Part shown: piece by piece, positions 19,546 to 28,149 of the stretch
How the letters are laid out: every line of letters starts with the position of its first letter
Position numbering within the stretch: the first letter of the stretch is position 1
Assembly: GCF_002872475.1 (NCBI RefSeq)
Contig: NZ_CP025682.1
Location: 1,798,001-1,862,000, forward strand
DNA length: 64,000 nt
Reading direction: 5' to 3'
From: Pseudazoarcus pumilus
GTDB taxonomy: Bacteria; Pseudomonadota; Gammaproteobacteria; Burkholderiales; Rhodocyclaceae
Translations under genes and position numbers: made by a program
The notes under the pieces: model-generated
The model's database searches: none
Told to the model about the DNA's origin: nothing
Seen by the model: only the letters and a program-made list of their open reading frames with translations

Positions 19546-19570
19546 AAGCCGGGCCCCTGCGGCCCGGCTT
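19546..19570. terminator. Bidirectional hairpin terminator
   Basis: A perfect 10-base inverted repeat (AAGCCGGGCC and GGCCCGGCTT, loop CCTGC) lies between the convergent genes ending at 19534 and 19573. It can end transcripts from both sides. Confidence 0.7.
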
Positions 19571-19572
19571 CG

Positions 19573-20151
19573 TCAGCGCTTCGGCGTCCCGGTCTCGCAG
19601 TCGCAGCCCACCTGGTTCGCGATCTCGCGCAGAACCGTTTCGTAGCGCTGTTCCACGGCGTCACCGAACATCGGGTCGACGCCGTCGCCCACCCGGCTCA
19701 GCGCGGCTTCCCAGTCGGCGTCGGTGCAGTGTTCGGCGATCGCCGGAAACAGCATCGTCTCCTCGAGCTTCATGTGCGTACGCATCAGCGCGGAATAGTT
19801 TTCCGCATCCCCGACGACCGCCGCGCGCGAGACCACCGCACCGCCGACGATGGCGTCCAGGTCTTCGACCAGCGCCTTGCCCAGTTCGCCGATCTCTCGA
19901 TGCTGCTTGCCCAGTTCAGCCACCGGCGCCAGAAACTCGCGATGACGCCCCGCCAGATAATCGAACACTGCATCTTCCAGCGGATGGTGATAACGGTCGG
20001 GATAGTGCGTCATGTAATACATGACCTCGCGTAGCAGCTCGTACTCGACCGGCTCTCCGGCGCGGAATCGCTCGCTCCAGTCATCGATCAGGTCGAGCAG
20101 ACGCACGAAGTTGCCGTGCTCGCGTTCCCATCTTTCGATCGGTTTGCTCAT
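19573..20151 (-). CDS. Hemerythrin-like HHE domain protein
   Basis: A 192-residue protein with the hemerythrin di-iron pattern: H in EREHGNF, the paired histidines and acid in HYPDRYHHPLEDAVFDYL, H in GKQHREIGEL, and H/E in RTHMKLEETMLFP. Such proteins bind oxygen, NO or iron-nitrosyl species; RIC/YtfE-type members repair iron-sulfur clusters after NO damage. GGAGG occurs before ATG 20151. It ends the minus-strand cluster with nnrS and two other hemerythrins, which supports a role in nitrosative stress. The C-terminal half (from about 140) has cysteines in CDCE. Confidence 0.85.
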   Translation of the reverse strand: MSKPIERWEREHGNFVRLLDLIDDWSERFRAGEPVEYELLREVMYYMTHYPDRYHHPLEDAVFDYLAGRHREFLAPVAELGKQHREIGELGKALVEDLDAIVGGAVVSRAAVVGDAENYSALMRTHMKLEETMLFPAIAEHCTDADWEAALSRVGDGVDPMFGDAVEQRYETVLREIANQVGCDCETGTPKR

Positions 20152-20181
20152 CCTCACACCTCCCGGGAGCTGTGGCACTCC

Positions 20182-21372
20182 CTATCTTCCGTCCGCCCGC
20201 GGGCGAATCAGCCATGGTCCGAAGCGGACCGCGAACAAAGCCAGCGCAGCTGCGAAGCACACCCCGCTGGCGATCACCAGTGCATCGTACGCCACCGGCA
20301 GCAACACCGACACGAATCTCGTCAGCGCCGCGGCGATCATCAGCGCGAAGGCGAGCGGCATGCCGCGCGGCGCGGCCAGCGGCCGACCGGTGTGACCCAG
20401 CGCGGTACGCGTCATCATGCCCACCGTCAGCACACCGATGCCGCCGACCGCGATCACATGCACGGCGGCGCTGAGCAGATGCGGCGCGAGCGCCAGCAGC
20501 AGCCCGTACAACCATACGCCAAGCGCGGTACAACCAAAACCGGCGAACAGCACCCACAGCATTGGCTCGCCGGCAACGCCACGCTGCCACCAGCGCGTCA
20601 TCGCGACCAGATTGGCGGCCGCACCGGCCGTGCCGAGCGCGGCCGACAGCCACACCGGCGCGGCGGCGGCGACGCTCATGGCCATCGCGAACGGCAGGCC
20701 GATGCCAGCGACGATCAGCGCGCGCGGATTGGGCACCGGTTCGGCCTGCAGGCGACGTGCCGTGAAGAACGGGATCACGCGCAACCCCATCAGGAAGATC
20801 ACCACCGCGACCAGCAGCAGGCCGGTGTGCAGCGTCGCGCGCAGGTCGATCGCGAGCGCCCCCGACACGGCAAGGTGAAACAACGCGTTCGCCGCTCCGA
20901 ATGCCAGCATCAACCCGACGGGAACGAGGTTGCGCGCGTTGCCGGTGCGCACGATGGGCGCAGCGAACAGCACGGCCGCGAACGCGAAGAAGGCCACCGA
21001 CAGCACGGCCCCCGGCACGACCGTGGCGGGAACGGCCAGCAACAGCACGCGCGCGCCCAGCCACAAGGCCACGAGCACGGCCAGCGGCACGCCATGCACC
21101 GGCGCTTGCCCGGTCCACGTCGCGACCGCGGTGAGCAGGAAGCCAACGATGATCGCGCCGGCATAGCCCCACACCATCTCGTGGCCATGCCACAGGAAAC
21201 CGGGCAGCGCATCCGTGCCGCCGAAGCCGAAAGTCCACGCGAGCACGAAGAGCACGCCCTGCAGCGCGGCGAGCAGATAGAACGGGCGGAAGGCATAGGA
21301 CAACAAGGCCTCCCAGGACGGCGATTGCGGCACCGGTGGGGCCGCCTGCAGGTCGAGACGAATCAGTGGCAT
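20182..21372 (-). CDS. nnrS: NnrS, membrane protein protecting against nitrosative stress
   Basis: A 396-residue protein with about 12 membrane helices. The family signatures are clear: LLSYAFRPFYLLA near the start, WHGHEMVWGYAGAIIVGFLLTAV, a helix with LHTGLL, GLRVIPFFTAR, and HVIAVGGIGVLTVGMMTRTALGHTGRP. NnrS is a heme- and copper-containing membrane protein that lowers the toxic effects of NO, chiefly dinitrosyl-iron complexes. The ATG at 21372 lies inside the end of the DUF2249 gene (10-base overlap), so it is coupled to it and to the FNR/Dnr box at 22120. Confidence 0.95.
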   Translation of the reverse strand: MPLIRLDLQAAPPVPQSPSWEALLSYAFRPFYLLAALQGVLFVLAWTFGFGGTDALPGFLWHGHEMVWGYAGAIIVGFLLTAVATWTGQAPVHGVPLAVLVALWLGARVLLLAVPATVVPGAVLSVAFFAFAAVLFAAPIVRTGNARNLVPVGLMLAFGAANALFHLAVSGALAIDLRATLHTGLLLVAVVIFLMGLRVIPFFTARRLQAEPVPNPRALIVAGIGLPFAMAMSVAAAAPVWLSAALGTAGAAANLVAMTRWWQRGVAGEPMLWVLFAGFGCTALGVWLYGLLLALAPHLLSAAVHVIAVGGIGVLTVGMMTRTALGHTGRPLAAPRGMPLAFALMIAAALTRFVSVLLPVAYDALVIASGVCFAAALALFAVRFGPWLIRPRADGR

Positions 21373-21617
21373 GGTCGGTTCTCCTCGGGCAGTTGCATCC
21401 CGGGCGGTGCGATGCGCACCGTCACGCCGTCGGCGCCGCCGTCCTGCCAGTCGTAGCGGTAGCCGTCACGGTCGAGAATGCGCAGCAGCGGATAGGGTAC
21501 GCGGTCCAGGCGCAGCACCAGCAGATGGTCGGGAGCGAGGTCTGCCAGCGCCTCCATCGCGCGCTCGAATGGCTCGGGCGGCTCCAGGCCGCGCCCGTCG
21601 ACGACGACGACGTTCAC
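21363..21617 (-). CDS. DUF2249 protein
   Basis: An 84-residue soluble protein beginning MNVVVVDGRGLEPPEPFERA, with the DUF2249 features VVDGRGLEPPEP, LVLRLDRVPYPLLRIL and YDWQ. TusA/SirA-like small alpha/beta domains of this type often accompany nitrogen-oxide and hemerythrin genes; the function is not established. The start overlaps the preceding hemerythrin gene by four bases and the end overlaps nnrS by ten, so the three are one transcript. Confidence 0.75.
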   Translation of the reverse strand: MNVVVVDGRGLEPPEPFERAMEALADLAPDHLLVLRLDRVPYPLLRILDRDGYRYDWQDGGADGVTVRIAPPGMQLPEENRPCH

Positions 21618-22066
21618 GAGCGGACCTCATCGATACGACTGGCGAACCCCTCGCACAGGGCGGCGGCCTCGTCGGCCAGATGGCGGTCACACATCGGATA
21701 GAGCACGTTCTCCTCCTTAATGTTGTGCTGCTGCATCAGCACGAACAGGGTCTCGCTCTCGCCGCCGAAATCCTCGGCGTCGCGCCGGAACAAGGCATCG
21801 GCGATGCGCGCGAGCGCATCGCGCATCGCCTGGTGTTCGACGCGCATGACCTGGGTGGGGCCCGACACGTTGCCGGTGACCGCCTCGAAGCGCGGGAACA
21901 GCACATCTTCTTCGATTGCGAAATGTGCTTCGAGATCCTTGCGGAAGGCCGCGAAGGCGAAGGAGGCAGCGCTCCAGTCGCCGCGGGCGAGCGCATTGTC
22001 GGCGGCTGCGAACATCGCGTCGCATTCTCGGTGATGCCGCCCGAGCCGGGCACTGATGGTCGTCAT
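21614..22066 (-). CDS. Hemerythrin-like HHE domain protein
   Basis: A 150-residue hemerythrin domain with ligands spaced as expected: GRHHRECDAMF, LEAHFAIEEDVLFP, MRVEHQAMRD, and MQQHNIKEENVLYP. A di-iron oxygen- or NO-binding role is typical. It is the first gene behind the FNR/Dnr box at 22120-22133. GGAG precedes ATG 22066. Four-base overlap with the DUF2249 gene shows an operon hemerythrin-DUF2249-nnrS-hemerythrin. Confidence 0.88.
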   Translation of the reverse strand: MTTISARLGRHHRECDAMFAAADNALARGDWSAASFAFAAFRKDLEAHFAIEEDVLFPRFEAVTGNVSGPTQVMRVEHQAMRDALARIADALFRRDAEDFGGESETLFVLMQQHNIKEENVLYPMCDRHLADEAAALCEGFASRIDEVRS

Positions 22067-22119
22067 TTCGGTTCTCCGGTGATGTGCGCCGATTGTGCGC
22101 AGCACCCCGTCGCCCGCCC

Positions 22120-22133
22120 TTGACGCGTATCAA
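22120..22133 (-). promoter_or_regulatory. FNR/Dnr-type box overlapping a stop codon
   Basis: TTGACGCGTATCAA (plus-strand reading) matches the consensus at 9 of 10 positions. The stop of the upstream hemerythrin gene (22130-22132) lies inside it. A -10-like CACAAT on the minus strand (22097-22092) sits at class II spacing. The predicted start near 22085 gives a 19-base leader with a GGAG for the gene starting at 22066. It is an internal promoter for the nnrS half of the cluster. Confidence 0.65.
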
Positions 22134-22693
22134 TCCCCGGAGCCGGTCGGCTCCCTGCGGCGCGCGGTCATCGTCGCGCTCATCGCGGCCAGTTCGCCCT
22201 GGCCGAGGATGCGTTCGGCCCACGGCAGGACCTCGGCCTCTTCGAGCGCGATGTGCTCGCTGTAGGCGGCGCGAAAGGCGGCCACCGCGTCCGTGCCCAG
22301 TTCGGCGGATTCGCCGGCAGCGATGGCCAGCAGCGGCTCGCGCATCGCTGCCCAGCGCGCGGCAAGCAAGCGGTGCTCGTCGAGAATGCGCGCTTCGAGC
22401 GCAGCCAGCCGTGCCGCTTCGGCCGCCTCCACACGTGCGCGCATCGCCGGGAACAGATCGCGCTCCTCGTCCAGATGATGATTGACCGCGGCCTGGTCGA
22501 AATAGCGCAACACCGCCGTGGCCGCCTGGCGTGCCTGCTCGTCCGCGCCATGCTCCGGCAACCAGCGCGCGAGCCGCTCGAGCGTATCGATGCGCGCGCG
22601 CACGCGGTCATGGCAGGCGAAGAGCATTTCCAGCGGCTCGTCCAGCCCCGGTGCCGGCGCCCCCAGCAGCGCATCGGAACGCTTGCCGCTCAT
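22130..22693 (-). CDS. Hemerythrin-like HHE domain protein
   Basis: A 187-residue hemerythrin-type protein: H in MLFACHDRVR, HHLDEERDLFPAM, H in LDEHRLLAARW and HIALEEAEVLPWAE. The layout matches the HHE family used for oxygen or NO handling. The gene starts by four-base overlap inside the SirB2-like gene and ends within the FNR/Dnr box that drives the next hemerythrin gene. It therefore belongs to a separate upstream transcription unit but can also read through. Confidence 0.87.
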   Translation of the reverse strand: MSGKRSDALLGAPAPGLDEPLEMLFACHDRVRARIDTLERLARWLPEHGADEQARQAATAVLRYFDQAAVNHHLDEERDLFPAMRARVEAAEAARLAALEARILDEHRLLAARWAAMREPLLAIAAGESAELGTDAVAAFRAAYSEHIALEEAEVLPWAERILGQGELAAMSATMTARRREPTGSGD

Positions 22694-23076
22694 AACGCGA
22701 GAAACCCCGCAGGATGCTTGCTGAAGGCCACCGATGCGATCCACGCGAAGACCACGATGGCACCGATGAAGGCGACCACGCGGATGCTCTTGGTACGGCC
22801 GCGCCGCAGGGCGATCATGCCCAGCGCGATATAGGCGACCAGACCGACCACCTTGGCGGTGATCCAGCCGGCGGTGAGCGGATACTGCGAGATCATCGTC
22901 GCCAGCATGATGGCGCTCGCCAGCAGCAGCGTGTCGATCACGTGCGGCAGGATGCGCACCACGCGGGCCTCGATCAGCCGGCTGTCCGTCATCATCCAGA
23001 CGCCGCGCAGCACGAAACCGGCGATGCTGATGAGCGCCAGCAACATGTGCAGATGCTTGATCGCGAAATACGACAT
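22690..23076 (-). CDS. SirB2-like membrane protein
   Basis: A 128-residue protein with four membrane helices. The N-terminal KHLHMLLALISIAGFVLRG, with its histidines next to helix 1, and the LPHVIDTLLLASAI segment are typical of the SirB family (Pfam SirB2). Its biochemical role is not known; histidine-rich short membrane proteins of this kind may bind heme. It is first in a unit with a hemerythrin gene and is divergent from the Dnr-type regulator with a 67-base gap in which I see no FNR/Dnr box. Confidence 0.75.
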   Translation of the reverse strand: MSYFAIKHLHMLLALISIAGFVLRGVWMMTDSRLIEARVVRILPHVIDTLLLASAIMLATMISQYPLTAGWITAKVVGLVAYIALGMIALRRGRTKSIRVVAFIGAIVVFAWIASVAFSKHPAGFLAL

Positions 23077-23143
23077 TGCTCCTCCCGATGACCTCGCTTA
23101 CCCTTTGCGCCGAATAGACACTCACCCGCCGGACGACACACGC

Positions 23144-23836
23144 ATGAACGCTACCACAGGCCACATCTCCCCGGTCATGCTGCGCCAGATCAGTTTCTTC
23201 CGTGCCCTGTCAGATGAAGATCTGGAGCGCGTCGTACGCCATACCCGCGAACTGCGCGCGACCAAGGGCCAGGTATTGTTCAATCGCGGCGACCCTGCCC
23301 AGGGCTTTCATTTCGTTGTGGAAGGACAGATCAAGCTCGCCATCAGTTCGCCCAACGGCAACGAGAAGGTGGTCGAGGTCATCCACCCGATGCAGACCTT
23401 CGGCGAAGCCGTGATGCTGCTCGGCCGGCCCTACCCGGTTTTCGCCCAGGCCGTGCTCGACACCCGACTGCTGCACATCGGCCAGGGCATCGTCTCCGAC
23501 CTGATCGACCAGGATCCGATGTTCGCCAAGAAGCTTCTGGCCGGCATGGCCATACGCCTGCACGGGCTGATCCAGGATGTCGAAACCTATTCGCTGCGCT
23601 CGAGCACGCAGCGCGTCATCGGCTATCTGCTGCAAAGCTGTGGCGACGAGAACATCGAGGTGCCCATCGAGTTCGACCTGCCGACCTCCAAGCAGACCAT
23701 TGCCTCGCGCCTGAATCTGACGCCCGAGACGCTCTCGCGCATCTTCGCCGAGTTGGGCCAGGCGGGTCTCATCCATGTGCACGGCAAGCACGTCAAGCTG
23801 CTCGATCCGCAGCGGCTCGCCGACTACCAGGGCTGA
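23144..23836 (+). CDS. Dnr/NnrR-type Crp-Fnr regulator
   Basis: A 230-residue Crp/Fnr-family activator. The cyclic-nucleotide-like beta-barrel (about 10-130) contains GFHFVVEGQIKLAISSPNG, followed by a dimer helix and a winged helix with TIASRLNLTPETLSRIFAEL. The E-x-x-SR in the recognition helix is the combination that reads TTGAT half-sites. The N-terminal cysteine cluster of oxygen-sensing Fnr is absent, as in Dnr and NnrR, which respond to NO through heme. It is the best candidate to act on the boxes at 421, 1290, 18252 and 22120. Whether it is Dnr, NnrR or DnrN-like cannot be told from sequence alone. Confidence 0.85.
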   Translation: MNATTGHISPVMLRQISFFRALSDEDLERVVRHTRELRATKGQVLFNRGDPAQGFHFVVEGQIKLAISSPNGNEKVVEVIHPMQTFGEAVMLLGRPYPVFAQAVLDTRLLHIGQGIVSDLIDQDPMFAKKLLAGMAIRLHGLIQDVETYSLRSSTQRVIGYLLQSCGDENIEVPIEFDLPTSKQTIASRLNLTPETLSRIFAELGQAGLIHVHGKHVKLLDPQRLADYQG

Positions 23837-23854
23837 CCCTGGCCGCTGGCCTGT

Positions 23855-24910
23855 TCACATCCTCAGGCGCTCGCGAATCCCGGTCATCTCCAGATAGCCG
23901 CGTCCGGCCTCGACACCGCCCTCGAACAGGCGCACCGCGCCTTCCCAGTAGATCGCGCCGGTCGAGGCGCGCGCGTCCAGTTCCTGATCGTCCATCAACG
24001 GCAAGAGCGACAGGCGCCGCTCGCCCACGCGCACGTCCCATTCGACGACATACTCCGCGTCGGTCCTGGGCGATCGCCAGCGGCGACGCGGCGTGAACTC
24101 GACCTCATCCGGCCCGAACGTTCGCACGCCACCATCCGGGCCGGCCAGCGTCGCCGCGCCCCACAGCGCATCGCCTTCGGCGTCGCGCATCTGGAAGGCC
24201 ATCAGCGAACCGCCGTCGGCCAGATTGATGCCGATCCAGTCCCAGCCGCGCGCGCCCTCGGGCAGGATCTCGCTCGACCATTCATGGTCCAGCCAGGCCT
24301 GCCCGCGCACGCGCAGGGTCTCTCCGCGGATCGTCAGTTCGCCCGCCACGGCCAGTTGCGGACGGCTGTAGTAGTAGCTCGCATTGAGTGGATCGGGTGC
24401 CTTCTGGCTGTAACCGGAGCGCCCGTTGAGCACCGGCACACGATCCGGCACCAGGTCGAGGTCGAACGCGAAGTCCCCTGCGCTCACCGACGTGCGATAG
24501 CCGCCGTCTTCGCGTTCGAGCATCCAGTCGCCGACCCACGCCCGCGTATCGCCGTCCTCGGCACCGGCCAACGGCGCCAGCGCGCGCGCCGAGCGCTCGG
24601 CGTGCAGCAGTCGCCCCTCGTCCGCATCGGCCACGGCGGCATGCGCGAGCACCAGCTGGCGCGGCGCGAAATGGCTTGCACCGTCTTCATTGACGCGCGG
24701 GCGCACGCGAAAAAAGGTCACCTGAAAGCCTCGCTCGACGCCGCCCTCGTCTTCCAGCCAGCCGGTGGCGTACCACCACTCGGTGCGATAGGCCGGATGC
24801 GCGCCGAAATCGCGCGGGAACTCCATCGTCACGCCCGCGCGCACCGGCGGAAAGTCGGCCTGAGCAGCCAGCGCGGCGGCCATCAGCACGAGACATGCGA
24901 AGAGGCGCAT
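23855..24910 (-). CDS. Secreted AttH/CrtC-type lipocalin-like protein
   Basis: A 351-residue protein with an N-terminal signal peptide (cut probably after ALAAQA). It carries the family landmarks EWWYATGWL near residue 45, GFQVTFFRVR, LDHEWSS and WDWIGINLADGG, typical of the AttH/CrtC carotenoid-hydratase-like fold. No enzymatic role should be assumed. ATG 24910 shares its A with the stop of the ABC permease gene, so the two are coupled and the protein probably works with that transporter on a lipid-like substrate in the envelope. Confidence 0.8.
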   Translation of the reverse strand: MRLFACLVLMAAALAAQADFPPVRAGVTMEFPRDFGAHPAYRTEWWYATGWLEDEGGVERGFQVTFFRVRPRVNEDGASHFAPRQLVLAHAAVADADEGRLLHAERSARALAPLAGAEDGDTRAWVGDWMLEREDGGYRTSVSAGDFAFDLDLVPDRVPVLNGRSGYSQKAPDPLNASYYYSRPQLAVAGELTIRGETLRVRGQAWLDHEWSSEILPEGARGWDWIGINLADGGSLMAFQMRDAEGDALWGAATLAGPDGGVRTFGPDEVEFTPRRRWRSPRTDAEYVVEWDVRVGERRLSLLPLMDDQELDARASTGAIYWEGAVRLFEGGVEAGRGYLEMTGIRERLRM

Positions 24911-27402
24911 CACCAGTCCTCCTTGACCGCCAGCACCGCATCACGGCGCATCGCGCGCGCGCCGGCCAGCCTTGCGGCGAGTGCCGCCAGCGCCACCAGC
25001 CCCAGCGCGAAGACTGCGATCATCGCCCAAGGCACGGCCGGATCCATGCTCCAGTGAAAGCTCTGGCGGTTGATCACGTAGATCAGGATGGCCGCGATCG
25101 CGAAGCCGCCCGCCACCCCCGACGTGACTCCGGCCAGCGCGGTGACCCCGCCCTCGATCGCCAGCAGACTGCCGATACGTCGGCGCTCCAGGCCGAGATG
25201 ACGCAGCACGCCGAATTCGCGCGCACGCGCGAGCGACAGCGCGGCGAACGTGGTCACGATGCCGAACAGGCCGATGGCCACCGCCACGGCCTCCATCAGC
25301 CAGGTCACGAGAAACGTGCGGTCGAAGATCTCCAGGCTGGTCGCGCGGATGCTTGCCGGATCGGTCAGTTCCACCGGCGCTCCGTCGAACGCGTCGACAA
25401 TCGCCGCACGCCCCTCCTCTGCCGCGACGCCGGGCGCGAACAGCACCCCCAGGTCGTTGGTCCGCTCATCGCCGGTGATGCGTCGCCATTCGTCGAGTTC
25501 GATGACGATCGCGCCGTGCTGACGCGCGTAGTCGCGCCACACGCCACCCACCGTGAATGTGTGCTCGGCTCCGGCCAGCGGCAGCGTCACGCGCTCGCCC
25601 GGCGCCACGCCGAGCAGATCGGCGGCCGCCTCAGACAGCCACGCCGCTGGCCCCTCGGCGTTCACCTGCTCGACCAGCGGCAGAGCCGCCCCGTCCTCGG
25701 CCGGACGCGCGATCAGCGTCATCGGAAGCCCGCCGTCGTCAGCACGCACCGTGTCGTAGCGCAGCGGGATCACGCTCGCCACCTGCACAAGGGAGGCAAC
25801 TCGCCCGACCGCCGCCGACGGCAGAAAGCCGCTTTGTGCCGACGGAGACGCGCGCACGTAGACGTCCGCCGGCAGCACGCGGGTGAGCCAGTCGTCGAGC
25901 GACACCCGGAAGGAGCTCACCATCACCGCCATCGCCACCGCCAGCGCCACGCTCGCGACGACGCCGGCGCCGGCCACCACTGCCTGGCCGGGCGCGGCCG
26001 ACAGGCGCACACGCGCAAGCCGCGCAACAATGCCCGACGACACCGACAACACGGCCGCGACACGCGCCACCACCGTCGGCAACACCAGCACCACCGAGGC
26101 GAGCATCAGTGCCACGGCCGCATAGCCGGCAATCGGCAGACCAGCCACGGGCGGCACGAAACATGCCGCCACGGCCAGCGCCGCACATAACGCCGCCGCC
26201 GCGCCGCGCGGACGTCCGCGATAGGCTTCGACCTCATCCCCGGCACGCAGCGCACGGGCCGGCGCGCGGCGCACGGCCTCGCGCGCCGGCAGCCAGGCGC
26301 CGAACGCACCGACCATGATCCCCAAGGCCAGATGAGCCGACGCCGGGAGCAGGCGGAAACTCACCTGCGGCTCGCTCGCGGAGAGCAAGCCTGCCCCCAG
26401 GTCGGCGCCGACCAGTGCGAAGGCCGCTCCGGCGAATCCATGCGCCAGGCCCACGCCGATCAGGCCTCCGACCAGACCCACCGCCGCGCCTTCGAGCACC
26501 AGGCCGCGCACCACTTCGCCACGCGTCATGCCGAGCGCGCGCAGGAACGCGAACAGCGCGCGCCGCCGCACAACCGCCAGCCACTGCGCCGAGAACACCA
26601 GAAAGCCGCCAGTCAGCAAGGCGATGGCGGCGAGCATGCTCATGTTGACGCGGTAGGCGCGCGACAATCTGGCAGCCTGATCCACACCCTCGTCCGGCGT
26701 GCGCAGTTCGACTCCGGCCGGCAGCGAGGGAGAAAGGCGCTCGCGCGCCGTGGCGACGCTCACCCCCGGCGTCAGGCGCAGATCCACGCGCGTGAGCATG
26801 CCGACGCGCCCGAATCCATCCTGCGCAGCGGCGATGTCGAGCACACCGAAAGCCTCGCCCTGCGCGGCTGCCGGCACACCACCCGAAACCGTGAAAGTGC
26901 GGCGATCGAGCCCCGACAGCACTTCCAGCGCATCGCCCGTCTCCAGCCCGAGTTCGGCGCGGGCAGCAGCCGACAGGAAGACGCGATGCGGCTCCAGGAT
27001 CGCCAGCCGCCCCGTGCCCTCGTCGGAACCGGGCAGCAGGCGCGGCGTGGTACCGGCGACGCGGAACACGTCGATACCGTACAGGCGCAGGCTGCCCTCG
27101 CGCCCGACCAGGCGCGCCTCGATCTCCAGCACCGGGCTGGCCTCGGCGACCTCGGGCGCCTGCGCCAGCCGCACATACGCGGCCTCGTCGAATCCCCCAC
27201 GCGGCCCCACCGCCTGCAGGTCCGACTCGCCGGCGAGCAGACGCATGCCGCGCCCGAACTCGTCCAGCGCGCTGGCATGGATGATGTTGACCGCCAGACC
27301 CAGAGCCACGCCCAACGCGATCGCGAGCACCGACAGCGCGGTGGCGAGCCGGCGCCGCGCGAGACTCGCGACGAACACGCGCAGTGCCACGCGCAGCTTC
27401 AT
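24910..27402 (-). CDS. ABC transporter permease, FtsX/MacB-like
   Basis: An 830-residue membrane protein with the double FtsX architecture: an N-terminal helix (RRRLATALSVLAIALGVALG), a large periplasmic domain, three helices, a linker, and a second repeat of helix, periplasmic domain and three helices at the C-terminus. Such permeases move lipids, lipoproteins or peptides out of the inner membrane rather than import solutes. It overlaps the ATPase gene by four bases and the AttH-like gene by one, forming a three-gene export unit. Confidence 0.85.
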   Translation of the reverse strand: MKLRVALRVFVASLARRRLATALSVLAIALGVALGLAVNIIHASALDEFGRGMRLLAGESDLQAVGPRGGFDEAAYVRLAQAPEVAEASPVLEIEARLVGREGSLRLYGIDVFRVAGTTPRLLPGSDEGTGRLAILEPHRVFLSAAARAELGLETGDALEVLSGLDRRTFTVSGGVPAAAQGEAFGVLDIAAAQDGFGRVGMLTRVDLRLTPGVSVATARERLSPSLPAGVELRTPDEGVDQAARLSRAYRVNMSMLAAIALLTGGFLVFSAQWLAVVRRRALFAFLRALGMTRGEVVRGLVLEGAAVGLVGGLIGVGLAHGFAGAAFALVGADLGAGLLSASEPQVSFRLLPASAHLALGIMVGAFGAWLPAREAVRRAPARALRAGDEVEAYRGRPRGAAAALCAALAVAACFVPPVAGLPIAGYAAVALMLASVVLVLPTVVARVAAVLSVSSGIVARLARVRLSAAPGQAVVAGAGVVASVALAVAMAVMVSSFRVSLDDWLTRVLPADVYVRASPSAQSGFLPSAAVGRVASLVQVASVIPLRYDTVRADDGGLPMTLIARPAEDGAALPLVEQVNAEGPAAWLSEAAADLLGVAPGERVTLPLAGAEHTFTVGGVWRDYARQHGAIVIELDEWRRITGDERTNDLGVLFAPGVAAEEGRAAIVDAFDGAPVELTDPASIRATSLEIFDRTFLVTWLMEAVAVAIGLFGIVTTFAALSLARAREFGVLRHLGLERRRIGSLLAIEGGVTALAGVTSGVAGGFAIAAILIYVINRQSFHWSMDPAVPWAMIAVFALGLVALAALAARLAGARAMRRDAVLAVKEDW

Positions 27403-28061
27403 CCCGCACCCACCAGACCGTCACGCGTGAGGCGCAGCACGCGGTCGGCACGGCTGGCCGCCTGCGCCGAGTGGGTCACGATCACGGCCACCGCGCCGGC
27501 CTCGCGCACACGTTCGCACAACAGATCGAGCACGCCGCCAGCCAACTCCGGATCGAGGTTGCCGGTCGGCTCATCGGCCAGCACCAGCCGCGGCGCATGC
27601 ACCAGCGCGCGTGCGATCGCCACGCGCTGCAGCTCGCCGCCGGAGAGCGTGCGCGGCCAGTCGGCGGCACGCTCTGCCAGGCCTACGCCAGCGAGCATCG
27701 TGCGGGCGCTCGCATCCGCCGCGCGCTCCGATTGCCCCAGCAGCCACAGCGGCAATGCCACGTTCTGCGCCAGCGTCAGATGAGGCAGCACATGAAAGGC
27801 CTGAAAGACGAAACCGTATTTCTCGCGACGCAGGTGCGCGAATTCATCCTCGCCGAGCGTGGTCAGGTCGATGCCGTCGAGCCGCAGTCCGCCGCCATCG
27901 AGGGGCTCGAGTCCGGCGACGCAATTGAGCAGCGTCGATTTGCCCGAACCGGACTCACCGACGATGGCGACCACCTCACCCGGGGTCACGCGCAGGCAAA
28001 CCCCTGCGAACAGGGGCCGACCGGCGACGTGGGACTTGGCGAGATCGAGGACTTCTAGCAT
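27399..28061 (-). CDS. ABC transporter ATPase, LolD/MacB-like
   Basis: A 220-residue ATPase with Walker A GESGSGKST, signature LSGGELQRVAIARAL, Walker B LVLADEPTGNLDP and the H-loop VTHS. It belongs to the LolD/MacB/SalX group that pairs with FtsX-type permeases. I chose ATG 28061 because the family starts with a short strand (MLEVLDLAKSH). It is divergent from hpnC with an 88-base gap. Confidence 0.9.
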   Translation of the reverse strand: MLEVLDLAKSHVAGRPLFAGVCLRVTPGEVVAIVGESGSGKSTLLNCVAGLEPLDGGGLRLDGIDLTTLGEDEFAHLRREKYGFVFQAFHVLPHLTLAQNVALPLWLLGQSERAADASARTMLAGVGLAERAADWPRTLSGGELQRVAIARALVHAPRLVLADEPTGNLDPELAGGVLDLLCERVREAGAVAVIVTHSAQAASRADRVLRLTRDGLVGAG

Positions 28062-28149
28062 GGCAGGGCAGACCGCGCGGGGTGCGATTGGTGCCCCGAT
28101 GTTCGCACGGCGGCGCGCCACGGGGCTTCGCGTATACTCCGCGCCAGCC

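Noticed and set aside
28133-28138. TATACT as a strong hpnC promoter
   Set aside because: No -35 match at the right distance, so I mention it only within the hpnC entry.
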